Part shown: positions 16,351 through 26,481 of the stretch, in pieces
How the letters are laid out: every line of letters begins with the position of its first letter
Numbering within the stretch: the first letter of the stretch is position 1
IMG/VR virus record: IMGVR_UViG_3300014060_000002
Coordinates: 1-41,757 of that record
Length of the DNA stretch: 41,757 nucleotides
Direction: 5' to 3' (one strand)
From: a virus
The notes under the pieces: model-generated
Seen by the model: the letters and a program-made list of their open reading frames with translations, nothing else
Database searches by the model: none
Told to the model about the DNA's origin: nothing
Made by a program: the position numbers and the translations under genes

Positions 16351-19300
16351 TTAGCATCCTTTTAGTATTTTATTCAGTACACCAAGTATACCTGCAGTTC
16401 CATCAGCTTCTTTAGTAGCATTGAACTCTGTATGTATAGCTTCTATATCAGATAGTATACCTTCTTTAGTCTTAGCCTTTGCTGGTTCTACAGGTTCTGG
16501 TATATTGAACTCGTCGCTCAACTTAACCTCTGGAACTTGTTTCTCGTACGCTTTTGCTTCTGTAATTACACTAGCACCATCCACTGCTAACGCTGAATGT
16601 TCTATGTATAGTGACTTATTATTGAGCAGCTCGTATCGACCATCTTCACTGAGTCTTTGTAGGTCACGCATGCTAGTGTATATAGCAGTTGCAGTCTGCA
16701 ACTCAGCTTCATTGAAGTTCTCAACGAATTCACCTAGTCCGGCCTCCCTTAGGGCTTCTAATTGTATTGACTGCCAGCCTTTGTCATCACTAACCAGCGC
16801 TTCTACTATCTCACGCATATCGTCGCGGATAGCTGTAGCTACTTGAGCATTTACATTCTTAGCACTCAGTGCCCTGTTCAGGTTGAACTCGACTGCTTCG
16901 GATTTATACCTGCTATCTAACTCTTTTAGCCCCTCTATACCTATGGTATTCATTGTGCTATTCATGCTACTTAGTATTTCCGTTGTTAAGCTATATGTTT
17001 CGGCTAGTTTAGCTACAGCTTCATTATATGCTCTTGTTCCTGGAACTGCATTAACTACATCTAGTATGTTAGCATCATGTACACCTATACTCTCTATCTT
17101 TGATAGTACAGCTGCTTGTATCATTGCATCCATGAAGTGCACTGTTATTGGAGCACCGCCGGTGTATGACTCAACCATTTTGTATAATGTAGTACTTGCA
17201 TTGAGCGTATTTCCATCACCTACACCATATATCGTACCCTGTGCCTGATCATTGGTGTCCATACTAGTATCATATTGTCCTTTACCGCGCTTAGCTATTA
17301 GCCCTATATTTGAACTATTATCAGCAAATGCCATCTTGAATATTGGTAGCACATTTACTAAGTCTTGCATTACCTCTTTAATCTCACTATTAGTAAGGGA
17401 TCTTGGGCTACCATTTATGTATGCACCTAGCTCTTCTAACTTAGCATCCATTCTAGCTCTTATCATTGGCTCAGCAGCTCTGAACATCATTTGGAATGAG
17501 CTATTGATTGTTTTAGTAGCTTTAATGAAATCCCCATACTGCTCGTTGAACATCTCAGTCAATGGGTCTTTTAGTACAGCTATTACCACATCTTTAACCA
17601 GTTGTATGTTCTTAGCACCCATATCGAATTCTAGCATCCCTTTATCTTTGTGTGCTTGTTTGAGCCTATGGATTACACTGTTATGTACACCAGCCACTTC
17701 CATTATACGTACTAACTCCTGTCTAGCACCTGTATCAGTATGCGCTTTAGTCAGTAGTTTGTATATATTAGCCTCGGCTTCTCGAGCCTTACTATCAATT
17801 ATGGTAGTTATAGCTGATCCATAATTTAATGTCATGAACGGCTTCTTCATAAATCCTCTAGATATGCCTTTATCCAAGTTTTCACCTAATAAGTCCATTA
17901 CTACATTAACTCTCACAATAGCTGTCGAATTTACCATAGTATCTTTTAGTTTAGTAGTAGTCAACTCAGCAGGTACTTCATATGAGTCTTTATTACCTTT
18001 AGTACTTCTCCATTCACCATATGCCTGTTTCTCACTTTCTTTTAGCACTCCACCTCTAGCCAGCTCTCTATACACTTTGCCCATGTCTAGGCTGTTCCCC
18101 CCATTAGTGAATACTGGCATTTGTAGTATCTTCAGTATGTACCCAGACGTGATTGCATCTGTCTCTATAGTCATTCCGCTATAGAACTTAGTTCCAGCAT
18201 CTCTAGATTCTTTGTATGCTATGTACTCAACTAGTCCAAGCAATGCTAACTCAGGTTCACCGGCCATGCCATTGTTTACCATATACTCGAACCCAACTTT
18301 AACTTTGTTGTCTGGAGAAGCATCTAGTATTTTATCTAATGCATTAGTAACTCTCTGTAACTTCTCCATTGACTTCTCATAGTTTTGCTTATCAATGCTT
18401 ACGTCCATAGCTTGCGCTATACCTAACTTGAATACCTGCTCTTCTACACTGTCTTTAGCTATTAGCACCTTACGTTTCTCTACGGAATGTCTATGCAGCT
18501 TTTTATCTTGCCAGTTGAATGTGTTTGACTTAATACCAAATCTATTATTACTCATTATGTACCATTTAGCATACATAGGTGCGTTATTTCGTTTCTCACT
18601 CTCTAACAGTGCTTCTTGGTAATACTTTAGTTGATCTTGTATACCTAAGTTCTTACCATGTGTAGCAGCTCTATCTTCTTTGTGTACTGTAGCATCGACA
18701 CCCTCAGTATAACCCATCACTTTAGCAAAGTACCCAATACCTACTTCTTTTAATCCATCAGTGAATCTGTTATTGAATACACGACCATCTGCATTTTGTT
18801 TTTCAATTGCATCTCTCTGCATCTCAGTAGTAGTCGCGTCTAGCTCGCCAGTTAGCCCTTCATTAAGTATAGAATCTCTATCTACTTTAGTATCTTCTGC
18901 ACTCCAGTATACTCCAGTACTTACTCGTATATCAGTATTTAGTATATTCTTAGCTATATCCTGACTACCTGCAACTATACTACTATTGATTACCCCATTA
19001 CCTGTAGTAGTATTTGCTATTTCATCATTGAGCGTTCCATCTTGTACACCACTAGTTACTTTGTATGTAGCTATTGTAGCACCTACAGAAGCTGTATAAC
19101 CGAATAACTTAGTTTGTAGTACACCTTTCTCTATGGTAACTAACCCAGCTTCTTCAGCGGCCAGCATAGCAAGTAATCCTAGCTCGGTTTTCATATTAGC
19201 TTGCATTAGATCTCTATTCACTACATCCGTCGAACGCTTAGCTTTTAACCCCAAGTAGTCCCATATAGCAGCTCCTAGTGTGTCAGATGCAGTCGGTACT

Positions 19301-20898
19301 GTACCATCTATATCAGCGACTCTAGCCCGTTCCTCTGCAGTGGATTTAGTCTTTGAGTCTATCTGAAGTAATCTATTAGTATCAGCTTCACTTCTAACCT
19401 CAGCACGCATTGGCGCAGCCATTGTACCGAGCCAGTCCACAAACCCTAGCGCTATCGCTGTCTTTACATCTTTGTTAATCTCGAAGTGACTGAGTACTGT
19501 ATTACCATTAGGGACTACTTTAGTTGCAACACTCATCATTAGTCTACTTACGTTCTTGAATCCTTTCCCAAATCTTGGTGCCATTGGGTCGTACGCGATA
19601 TGGTAATCTTCAGTCATTGTAGCTATCTTATCACTACGCTCTAGTGATCCTAGTGCGCTAATCAGCTTACCTACTGTCTCCAGTGTGCTTTTAAGTGGCT
19701 TCAGTTCCTTAGTGTTAAGTGGTTCCAAGTCTTGTAGCAGATCACCTATTACAGTGGTGTCAACACCTTTACCATTGAATGTAAAGTGTGTCCCTAGCCC
19801 ATGATTCTCTGATATGGTTTTAGCCTTCATAGGCACTTTAACCTTAAGAGGATTAGTTGCATTGTACTTTCTAATTACATCCTCTTTACTTTTCATCTTA
19901 TTCGTATCTACTGCGTCTATTAGTTGCCCACCAATTGATGCCTCATATGCTTCTTCTTGCTTTTGTGTGTCTATAGCAACATTGTACGCCTCGATCCGCT
20001 TCTTATTCTTAGTAATATTAGCTTCTAACTCTGCCGTAAATGCTGCCATATTATTTACACTGCGTAAGTCGTCTTTACGTTTAGCTAATCCTTCCACACT
20101 AGTAGCTTCCTTCAACTTCTCCGTAACTTTATTAGTAGCGCTATTCGCTTGTTTGACGGCCACTTCTTCTTGGCGTAATCGTTGTGTGCTATCCGATTGC
20201 TTTCTGCCTTTAATAGTGGCTAACTGTTTATCTAATATTTCCGGTATCCTAGCTAGGTTTTTACGTAGCGCGTCAATCTCATTAGCATATTTATCCTGTA
20301 ATTTCGTAGCCACTAACTGTGCGCTCTTCGCTATACCGTATCTATGGTATGGCACACTCAACTCATGAAGTAACGCTAACTTCATATTGGTATCAGCTTT
20401 AATTGTAGCTAACTCTGCTCGCATTTGTATTATGAGTTCTGACTCTACCTCGGCAGGCTCTACTATTTTTGTAGTTGCTTTATCTTGTCTGCGGCCTTCT
20501 GCGCTCGGCTTAGTAATATTGTCACTAACTTGTTCTCTTCCTTGGCTTGTTGTAGTTCCTGATGTAACTGTTCTGTTTTCTGGTTGTCTTTCATTTTGTT
20601 GTTCTCCTAATTTAGTTTCTGCTATTTGCTCAGCCCTCTTTGATTGTGATAAGCGCTCTACCTCTTGTGGAGTACTATCCTGTATTTGGGAGTCTTCTAA
20701 AGTACGTGAGATCTTGCTAATTAGTTTATCACCGACATACGCTTCTACTGAACTACTAGAATCTGCGGGCTGACTATCAATTTGCATGTCAGCATCTTTA
20801 GCAGTAAGTTGCAGTGCACTGCTAAGTTTCTTAGTTACAGGTAGCTCTGGGTATTTTGCTATGTACTTTATAGCTATCTCTTGTAATGGGCATCGCAT
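16351..20898 (-). CDS. Virion-associated single-subunit RNA polymerase (N4 vRNAP type)
   Basis: A 1515-residue protein containing the three palm motifs of T7/N4-type RNA polymerases in order. Motif A is TDAITSG (D914). Motif B is R1014-x3-K1018-x3-M1022-T-L-N-Y1026-G, with the same spacing as T7 R627/K631/Y639. Motif C is H1274-D1275 in GVHDAN. D914-to-D1275 is about 360 residues, wider than T7 (275) and close to my recollection of the N4 virion enzyme. A degenerate TxxGR-like region lies near residues 780-805. About 600 residues precede the catalytic core, with a charged low-complexity stretch at ~80-160. N4 vRNAP is packaged, injected and transcribes early genes from hairpin promoters on single-stranded DNA; the same is inferred here. 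N4's protein is about 3500 residues, so this one is compact. Start ATG 20898 follows GAAGGA. Confidence 0.92.
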   Translation of the reverse strand: MRCPLQEIAIKYIAKYPELPVTKKLSSALQLTAKDADMQIDSQPADSSSSVEAYVGDKLISKISRTLEDSQIQDSTPQEVERLSQSKRAEQIAETKLGEQQNERQPENRTVTSGTTTSQGREQVSDNITKPSAEGRRQDKATTKIVEPAEVESELIIQMRAELATIKADTNMKLALLHELSVPYHRYGIAKSAQLVATKLQDKYANEIDALRKNLARIPEILDKQLATIKGRKQSDSTQRLRQEEVAVKQANSATNKVTEKLKEATSVEGLAKRKDDLRSVNNMAAFTAELEANITKNKKRIEAYNVAIDTQKQEEAYEASIGGQLIDAVDTNKMKSKEDVIRKYNATNPLKVKVPMKAKTISENHGLGTHFTFNGKGVDTTVIGDLLQDLEPLNTKELKPLKSTLETVGKLISALGSLERSDKIATMTEDYHIAYDPMAPRFGKGFKNVSRLMMSVATKVVPNGNTVLSHFEINKDVKTAIALGFVDWLGTMAAPMRAEVRSEADTNRLLQIDSKTKSTAEERARVADIDGTVPTASDTLGAAIWDYLGLKAKRSTDVVNRDLMQANMKTELGLLAMLAAEEAGLVTIEKGVLQTKLFGYTASVGATIATYKVTSGVQDGTLNDEIANTTTGNGVINSSIVAGSQDIAKNILNTDIRVSTGVYWSAEDTKVDRDSILNEGLTGELDATTTEMQRDAIEKQNADGRVFNNRFTDGLKEVGIGYFAKVMGYTEGVDATVHKEDRAATHGKNLGIQDQLKYYQEALLESEKRNNAPMYAKWYIMSNNRFGIKSNTFNWQDKKLHRHSVEKRKVLIAKDSVEEQVFKLGIAQAMDVSIDKQNYEKSMEKLQRVTNALDKILDASPDNKVKVGFEYMVNNGMAGEPELALLGLVEYIAYKESRDAGTKFYSGMTIETDAITSGYILKILQMPVFTNGGNSLDMGKVYRELARGGVLKESEKQAYGEWRSTKGNKDSYEVPAELTTTKLKDTMVNSTAIVRVNVVMDLLGENLDKGISRGFMKKPFMTLNYGSAITTIIDSKAREAEANIYKLLTKAHTDTGARQELVRIMEVAGVHNSVIHRLKQAHKDKGMLEFDMGAKNIQLVKDVVIAVLKDPLTEMFNEQYGDFIKATKTINSSFQMMFRAAEPMIRARMDAKLEELGAYINGSPRSLTNSEIKEVMQDLVNVLPIFKMAFADNSSNIGLIAKRGKGQYDTSMDTNDQAQGTIYGVGDGNTLNASTTLYKMVESYTGGAPITVHFMDAMIQAAVLSKIESIGVHDANILDVVNAVPGTRAYNEAVAKLAETYSLTTEILSSMNSTMNTIGIEGLKELDSRYKSEAVEFNLNRALSAKNVNAQVATAIRDDMREIVEALVSDDKGWQSIQLEALREAGLGEFVENFNEAELQTATAIYTSMRDLQRLSEDGRYELLNNKSLYIEHSALAVDGASVITEAKAYEKQVPEVKLSDEFNIPEPVEPAKAKTKEGILSDIEAIHTEFNATKEADGTAGILGVLNKILKGC

Positions 20899-20899
20899 A

Positions 20900-23800
20900 T
20901 TAACATCCTTCTAAGTTTATATCATTTGCTTTGGCAAAGTTTCTAAATGCCACTTTCAATTTACCATCTTTGCCTAGCATTATACCTTTTAGTGCCTTAT
21001 TAATAGCTGCATCTACTACTTCAGTATTACGCTCAGTAATAGAGGTTATCTCTTGAGCCGGTTCATTAACAGGTATTTGTTTAGCACCCTCAGATACAAG
21101 TGTGCTGCCTTCTAACTCTGCTATCCTATTGCGTATACCCTCAATCTTAGTCTGGTTAGCAGACGCTAGTGATGAATCATCTATAGTTTCTCTATCTAAT
21201 CTTGATATCTCACTTTCTAGCTCATCGATAGCTCGCGCTGTGGTTACACCTACTGTGCTATCATCATTTGTAGTGTACGCAGATGATGGCTCACCACTGA
21301 CTGTCTCAGCATAATCAGCAGACTGTTCTTTGCTTTGCTTTGTACTATCCTGTTGTACTGTATCGTTACTAACAGGAGAGGTATCACTTTCTTCCGAAGC
21401 ATCAGTAGTACCTATGTACCTAGCGCCTACTTTGCTTAGTATGCCAAATTCTTTTTGCTGTGGAATTAATAGCCCTTTCTCGGAACGACCATCATACACT
21501 TTACCATCCCCTAGCTCAACGGAAGGGGCCTCCCCAGTTTGGTCCCATGTAGCTAGCTTCTCATCATACTCTTTCTTAGCGGTCTCTAATTTATCTAATT
21601 TTACTTTCTGAGTATCTATAAAGTGATTTAGCCTCTGCTTGAAGTACTCATACAACTTACTATCGGGGTCTGTATTCTCTAGTGCGTCTATGTACGTTAG
21701 TAGTCCAGTTCGTTCTTGCCCATCTACTCTACCACCATAGAACTTGAGTGCATGACTCTGTACAGCACTCATGCCTGATTCTTTTGATACACTAACACGT
21801 TCAGTGCCTGGTGACTGTGTTGGTAGCCCTGCTATTTCCTTCTCTACACTTAATCTAAATAGTGCTTTTTCATCTGGAGTGTCTTTACTTTGCTCAGCAA
21901 CTACATCAGCCTCTATTTCACCAAGTGGTCTGCTGTTTAGTGCTGTACCTTTACCACGAGCCATTGCAGCTTTCATTGCTACGGCATTAGCTAAGCCATC
22001 TACTACACTATCACGTGTTTTAGCGGTCACAGAATCAGGCATACTATCTAGTTCAGTATTCAGTGCAGTTATGTGATGATCAACCCATGCATGGTGTGCT
22101 TCAGTGGCAGGTATTTCCCCACTAAGTACCTTCTTCACACCTTCATGCTCAGAAGCGCTCATTATGTCTTGTAAACTGCTCTCCGCCATAGCACTAACTA
22201 CATAATCACCATCTGACTGTGAAGCTGGCGTCAGTGTAGATCTTAGTTTAGATGGTATTTCTTTTAATGTGTTAGCGTCAGGAATATATTTTGATGCAAC
22301 GTCGATAGCCTTCATTCCAGGACCTGATGCTGCCCCGCCAGCTGCAGCTTTGTAGACTTGTTTAATGTACTTATCTTGCAATGCTCTATCTAGATCTTGC
22401 GTGCCACCAAGAACTGTTGTAGCCTCAGTTGCTCCTTCTTGTGTGAATTCTGTACCAATAAGAGTTGCCAGCTTTGAAGTACCCTTAAGTGCTACTTGTG
22501 CGACTGTAGTAGGCACTTTAGCTATTAACGAGTCAATGAGTGCGTTAGTTTTAGCAGCTAGGGCGGTGCCACCTGATTTATCAAATAATAACTTTGCTTG
22601 AGCCATATCCATTAACGTACCTAAGGCGCTGAGTGCTGCTATATTCCTAAGAGCTTCACCTTCAGGTTTTAATCCATACTCTTTCTCATATATTTTTGCA
22701 GCCTCTGTAGCGTTATCGCTCCACGTACCGAGTACAGCTGGTACAGCTACAATACCTTTAGCGGCCATAGCTTTACTAAAAGCAAAACTTTCTGATGCCA
22801 GCTCAACAGCTCCTACAGGGTTAGTTACTATTGCCCCTAACATACCAGTTATGTAGTTTTCAGTATCATAGGCATCTCCAAACTCTTTTTGCAGTTTTTT
22901 AACCCTAGTATCATCAAAGCCTATGTACTTTTTGTCAAGTGCATTAATAACAGCAGAACCATCTGCCATAGTATCGATTACAGACTTCACAACTTTACTA
23001 TATGTAGGATTTTCTTTAGCGAATTCACTTATAGGCTCTAGATAATCACCACCTAATAACTCGTATAACTTCTTAGGGGCTTCCGAAATAGATGCAGCTA
23101 CGCTAGCCATGCCATGGGCAATACCTTTTCCAATATTGGCAGATTTATCTATAAATGTGGCATCCTCTTTCTCATTTATCCATGAACCAGTACGAAGTGC
23201 TTCTATTGCTTTCTCCTGTATACTCGGCTCACTCTTGTTACCTAGCTGGGAGGTATCCGCTACTATAGTATCTGGTTCATATAGCATGCCTTGCTTAGCT
23301 AGCTCTGCATTTTGCACGTATGTGTTACCTTCATCTCCTACATATTGTACCTGTCTCCCAAATGACTCTTCTCCTGTATCATACACACTAACAGGGACAT
23401 TTAATGGTAGCTCTTTTGAGCCAAGTATCAATGGATCATTCTTTGCATCATACTTAATTGGCCCAGGAACCCACTCTTTTCCATCTTTACCTACAGGCCT
23501 GCCCATCATATCATATAGCGTTTGTAGTCGTGCAGTCTCACTTAACTTATACACTTCTTCAGGTGTGGTCACACCATATTGCTGCATTTGCTTTGCTATT
23601 CTGGCTTGTTCTTTACCTGACTCACTGAACTTACCATGGTACGATTCTGGAGCATCTACCCAACCTGCCGAGTTGTTAGGCATTGTTGGGTCACCAGCAA
23701 GCCTATTACCACTAGCTGCACCTATCATCGTTAAACTATCAGCATCTGGAATTGATTCAAGCATCGCAGGTGAATACTTGGACTTGTCTATAGCCTCTAT

Positions 23801-24016
23801 TCTCTGCGCAATTTGCTGCCCTCGCGTGAGCCCTAATCTTTCTTCTTTAGCTTGTCTTGCCTGCGTGAGTTTGTCTATCTTTTTTTGTAGTAGGGATCGC
23901 TGTTGTGAGAGGCTCAATGCATCAATTTGTGCTTGACCTTCTGGGGTTGTGTAGCCTGTTAGTGATGAAGCTACATCCGCTCCAGCCAATTGTGTTATTG
24001 CGTCTTGTATGCTCAT
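20900..24016 (-). CDS. Large virion/ejected protein of unknown function, 1038 residues
   Basis: A 1038-residue protein encoded directly upstream of the virion polymerase, with one base between stop and start. The N-terminal ~130 residues include a helical charged segment (SLSQQRSLLQKKIDKLTQAR). The centre (~285-560) is rich in Ala/Gly helices with mildly hydrophobic stretches (YITGMLGAIVTNPVGAVELA, and ALSALGTLMDMAQAKLLF), which could contact membranes. The last ~200 residues are acidic and Ser/Thr-rich with coiled-coil potential, ending in NLEGC. No lytic transglycosylase or other enzyme motif was found. By position it matches the ejected proteins next to vRNAP in N4-like phages. The start MSIQDAIT at 24016 is preceded by AGGATACCT, and a -10-like box lies upstream. 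Confidence 0.8.
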   Translation of the reverse strand: MSIQDAITQLAGADVASSLTGYTTPEGQAQIDALSLSQQRSLLQKKIDKLTQARQAKEERLGLTRGQQIAQRIEAIDKSKYSPAMLESIPDADSLTMIGAASGNRLAGDPTMPNNSAGWVDAPESYHGKFSESGKEQARIAKQMQQYGVTTPEEVYKLSETARLQTLYDMMGRPVGKDGKEWVPGPIKYDAKNDPLILGSKELPLNVPVSVYDTGEESFGRQVQYVGDEGNTYVQNAELAKQGMLYEPDTIVADTSQLGNKSEPSIQEKAIEALRTGSWINEKEDATFIDKSANIGKGIAHGMASVAASISEAPKKLYELLGGDYLEPISEFAKENPTYSKVVKSVIDTMADGSAVINALDKKYIGFDDTRVKKLQKEFGDAYDTENYITGMLGAIVTNPVGAVELASESFAFSKAMAAKGIVAVPAVLGTWSDNATEAAKIYEKEYGLKPEGEALRNIAALSALGTLMDMAQAKLLFDKSGGTALAAKTNALIDSLIAKVPTTVAQVALKGTSKLATLIGTEFTQEGATEATTVLGGTQDLDRALQDKYIKQVYKAAAGGAASGPGMKAIDVASKYIPDANTLKEIPSKLRSTLTPASQSDGDYVVSAMAESSLQDIMSASEHEGVKKVLSGEIPATEAHHAWVDHHITALNTELDSMPDSVTAKTRDSVVDGLANAVAMKAAMARGKGTALNSRPLGEIEADVVAEQSKDTPDEKALFRLSVEKEIAGLPTQSPGTERVSVSKESGMSAVQSHALKFYGGRVDGQERTGLLTYIDALENTDPDSKLYEYFKQRLNHFIDTQKVKLDKLETAKKEYDEKLATWDQTGEAPSVELGDGKVYDGRSEKGLLIPQQKEFGILSKVGARYIGTTDASEESDTSPVSNDTVQQDSTKQSKEQSADYAETVSGEPSSAYTTNDDSTVGVTTARAIDELESEISRLDRETIDDSSLASANQTKIEGIRNRIAELEGSTLVSEGAKQIPVNEPAQEITSITERNTEVVDAAINKALKGIMLGKDGKLKVAFRNFAKANDINLEGC

Positions 24017-24034
24017 CGTAGGTATCCTGTAGAT

Positions 24035-24040
24035 ATTATA
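24035..24040 (-). promoter_or_regulatory. Candidate late-promoter -10 box (TATAAT)
   Basis: Minus-strand TATAAT, in the 76-base gap before the 1038-residue gene that opens the giant-protein block. No recognisable -35. The position 19 bases before the start codon is close for a promoter with a leader, so this is the weakest of the set. Confidence 0.3.
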
Positions 24041-24092
24041 AGTTACAGTATAATATCACAGATATACTTACGTGGTGCTTTAGTACATAGTA

Positions 24093-25781
24093 TCACTTAA
24101 CCAGAGGAGCACTCGGGTTAGTGTTATATAGGACATCATGCGCATAGGCATTCTTTTCTTTACGCTCCAGTCTTCCCCTTTCATTAGAAGAAAGATACCT
24201 ACGAGCATCTTTATTCAATTCCATGTACCTTTTTAGTATATCGGCAGGTAAGTTGCGTGTATTAATAAGTCCCTTGTTTATGCCATCTATTAGCCCAGAC
24301 CATAACGCTTTATTAGACTCTGACATAGGCCCTAAACCACTACGTGTTACAGAACTATTCAATCTTTCTGCAAGTTTACGTTTTTGTAATTGAGTGCGTA
24401 AGGCTTCTAACTGATCGTACTCCTTAACAGTTTCTGGTTTTCCTATAGAAGCAATTTGTTTTGCTATTGCCACTGTAGTAGCGTCAGACCCCTTTTTAAT
24501 TGCACTGGTATCTACGTTTAATTGGTCAACCGACTGTTCTGGTGTAAGTGCGCCACCATTAGCGTTTAGACTCTCCGTAGTCACTGTCTGGTTAGAATCC
24601 TTTTTAGTAATTACTTGTGGCGTCCTCATACGTGGAACAGCATTCTCCGTAGCCCGCTGAACATACTCAGCGAATAGTGGTGCTAGTTTTTCTCTTGCTT
24701 GCATATCCATACGCTCATTGTATCCCATTCCCAGTTTAGTTAACTTGTCTTGGGCCTGTAACTTTTGAGCCTCTAGTCTATGTGCCATCTCTCGTCGCGC
24801 ATCCACACCAGATAGATCAAGCGGTCTAGTAGTGGTACCTTTCCCAGACTGCCCAACAAGTTCTGCAAGTCTTTTACCCATTTGATTGATCTCATCTTTA
24901 CCTAATTTCTTCTTGGTCAACGTAAATTCTGTAGCTACTTGATTTAGTAATGCTGGAGTTAGTCCACCTGTATTAGCAGCTGCAGTTAGCATTTTTCGCA
25001 TTTCGGGGGCATTATTTTCATCCGTTAGGTTGTACCAAGCAGTACCTTGACCACTTATCAGGCTATCAGCCAACTCCTTAGACTTTTGGAGGTCGAACTT
25101 AGCAGATTTACCTCCTCCGCTAGAAGTGTATGTTTCACCATCTTCACCAACTACAGTGCCGCCAACCCTATTCATCAAAGATGCTTTTTTATCTATAGCT
25201 CCTAGCGAGTATTCTGCTCTCTTACGCTCTATATCATTTATTTCTTTTCCGTACTGTGCACGTAATGCATCCTCTTTAGCTTGTTGAGCAGCTTGAGCTA
25301 CCACAGCTGCCTCAACCCCTTTCATGGATGTTCCATATTGTCTAGTTAACCTATTATACATCTCTGGTTGAGACTCTAATTGGTCCATAGCATGTGACCC
25401 TAGTTCCTCTTGCGCCTTTGAACGTCTTTTGTACTCAGCAGTTCCCTTGGTTAACCCTTCCAATGATATAGAGTCTAAGAATGTTTGCCCATCAGGGCTG
25501 GCGACTGCATTTGTTAACCAATTATCTCTTGCTTGTGGTCCTTTCGCAGCACCTGCAAATATATTCTTTGTTATCGCTTCTTCGGCCACACCTTTATTGT
25601 ATATATCGGTAGCTCTATCATCCAGTACCTTGGTTCTAGCTCGCTCTAAGTCTCGTACATTTCGTTTGTCCGCAGCAACTTGGTTAGCTGCCATGATGTT
25701 ACCTATATTATCTAGCGCGCTTTGTAGTCCAGCACCAGTATTACTTGGGGCCATTCTACTAAAATCCTGTCTTAATGCCAT
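24093..25781 (-). CDS. Internal virion/ejected protein candidate, 562 residues
   Basis: A 562-residue, predominantly helical protein without membrane segments, rich in Ala, Gln, Lys and Arg. It begins MALRQDFSRMAPSNTGAGLQ and continues with long amphipathic helices. In position (after a Gly-rich gp14-like gene, before the giant genes) and composition it resembles the gp15-type internal core or ejection proteins of podoviruses. No enzyme motif is visible. Start ATG 25781, with AAGGATA upstream. Confidence 0.72.
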   Translation of the reverse strand: MALRQDFSRMAPSNTGAGLQSALDNIGNIMAANQVAADKRNVRDLERARTKVLDDRATDIYNKGVAEEAITKNIFAGAAKGPQARDNWLTNAVASPDGQTFLDSISLEGLTKGTAEYKRRSKAQEELGSHAMDQLESQPEMYNRLTRQYGTSMKGVEAAVVAQAAQQAKEDALRAQYGKEINDIERKRAEYSLGAIDKKASLMNRVGGTVVGEDGETYTSSGGGKSAKFDLQKSKELADSLISGQGTAWYNLTDENNAPEMRKMLTAAANTGGLTPALLNQVATEFTLTKKKLGKDEINQMGKRLAELVGQSGKGTTTRPLDLSGVDARREMAHRLEAQKLQAQDKLTKLGMGYNERMDMQAREKLAPLFAEYVQRATENAVPRMRTPQVITKKDSNQTVTTESLNANGGALTPEQSVDQLNVDTSAIKKGSDATTVAIAKQIASIGKPETVKEYDQLEALRTQLQKRKLAERLNSSVTRSGLGPMSESNKALWSGLIDGINKGLINTRNLPADILKRYMELNKDARRYLSSNERGRLERKEKNAYAHDVLYNTNPSAPLVK

Positions 25782-25805
25782 ATCTTATCCTTATCATGAA
25801 TAGTG

Positions 25806-26405
25806 TTATAGTTTACCATACCTATCACCAAACACCTTGTTATACACATCAGTACCTGCTGCATCATTCTTAACACTTTTATCCATTACGTATTTATTTG
25901 CAGCTATTTGTTGGTCTACTAAGGCTCTATTCTTCTTAGCTGTTTTCTCATTATCTAAGTAGCTGAGTACGCCCAGTCCGAGTTGCCCAGCACCTAGTGC
26001 TAGTCCCCCATAACCTTCCATTCCCCACCCTGGCCCTTTATCTGTGGTACTACCTCTAAATCCGCCACCTACTTGATTACCAGCAGCATCAAATTGCGCA
26101 CCGCCTATCTTTGTTGCAAGTTCTGGGTTGGCCTCTCCCCAGGTAAATACCTGGTCACCTGTAGCAAGTTTATCTCCAAAGTACAAGTTACCATCTTTCA
26201 TACTAGCAACACCTAAGTCCTGCACTGCAGAGTTAGGAGCACCAGCGCCATATATAGGAGTGCTTCCTAGTTGCTTAATATTGCTAATAGAGGCAATATC
26301 CCTACGTACACCATCAGTCAGCGTATTAACTGAGGGACTCCATGGGTCCACTATAGCAGCTGCACCCTCGTAAGTTTTACTTTTTAGGAAGTCTTCTGAG
26401 TTCAT
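25806..26405 (-). CDS. Gly-rich internal virion protein candidate (gp14-like layout)
   Basis: A 199-residue protein. The centre is Gly-rich and moderately hydrophobic (GYGGLALGAGQLGLGVLSYL, ~residues 132-151). It is followed by a charged helix (DNEKTAKKNRALVDQQIAAN) and a tail containing DKSVKNDAAGTDVYNKVFGDR. A short apolar glycine-zipper-like segment before a coiled helix is the layout of T7 gp14-type ejection proteins, which insert in the outer membrane. Similarity is in layout and genome position only. Starts at ATG 26405 with AAAGGATA upstream. Confidence 0.68.
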   Translation of the reverse strand: MNSEDFLKSKTYEGAAAIVDPWSPSVNTLTDGVRRDIASISNIKQLGSTPIYGAGAPNSAVQDLGVASMKDGNLYFGDKLATGDQVFTWGEANPELATKIGGAQFDAAGNQVGGGFRGSTTDKGPGWGMEGYGGLALGAGQLGLGVLSYLDNEKTAKKNRALVDQQIAANKYVMDKSVKNDAAGTDVYNKVFGDRYGKL

Positions 26406-26456
26406 TTTTATATCCTTTATCTTGTTATCGTAGTTATATGCTTTGTAGCATACCAG

Positions 26457-26481
26457 AGTTAAACTGTATTCTAGTTTAACT
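26457..26481 (-). terminator. Post-stop hairpin after the 647-residue gene
   Basis: A perfect 9-bp inverted repeat (AGTTAAACT / AGTTTAACT, 7-base loop) that begins within the TAG stop of the upstream minus-strand gene. It is AT-rich and without a T-run, so a processing or stabilising hairpin is more likely than strong termination. The rest of the 26406-26479 gap holds only the next ribosome-binding site. Confidence 0.42.
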
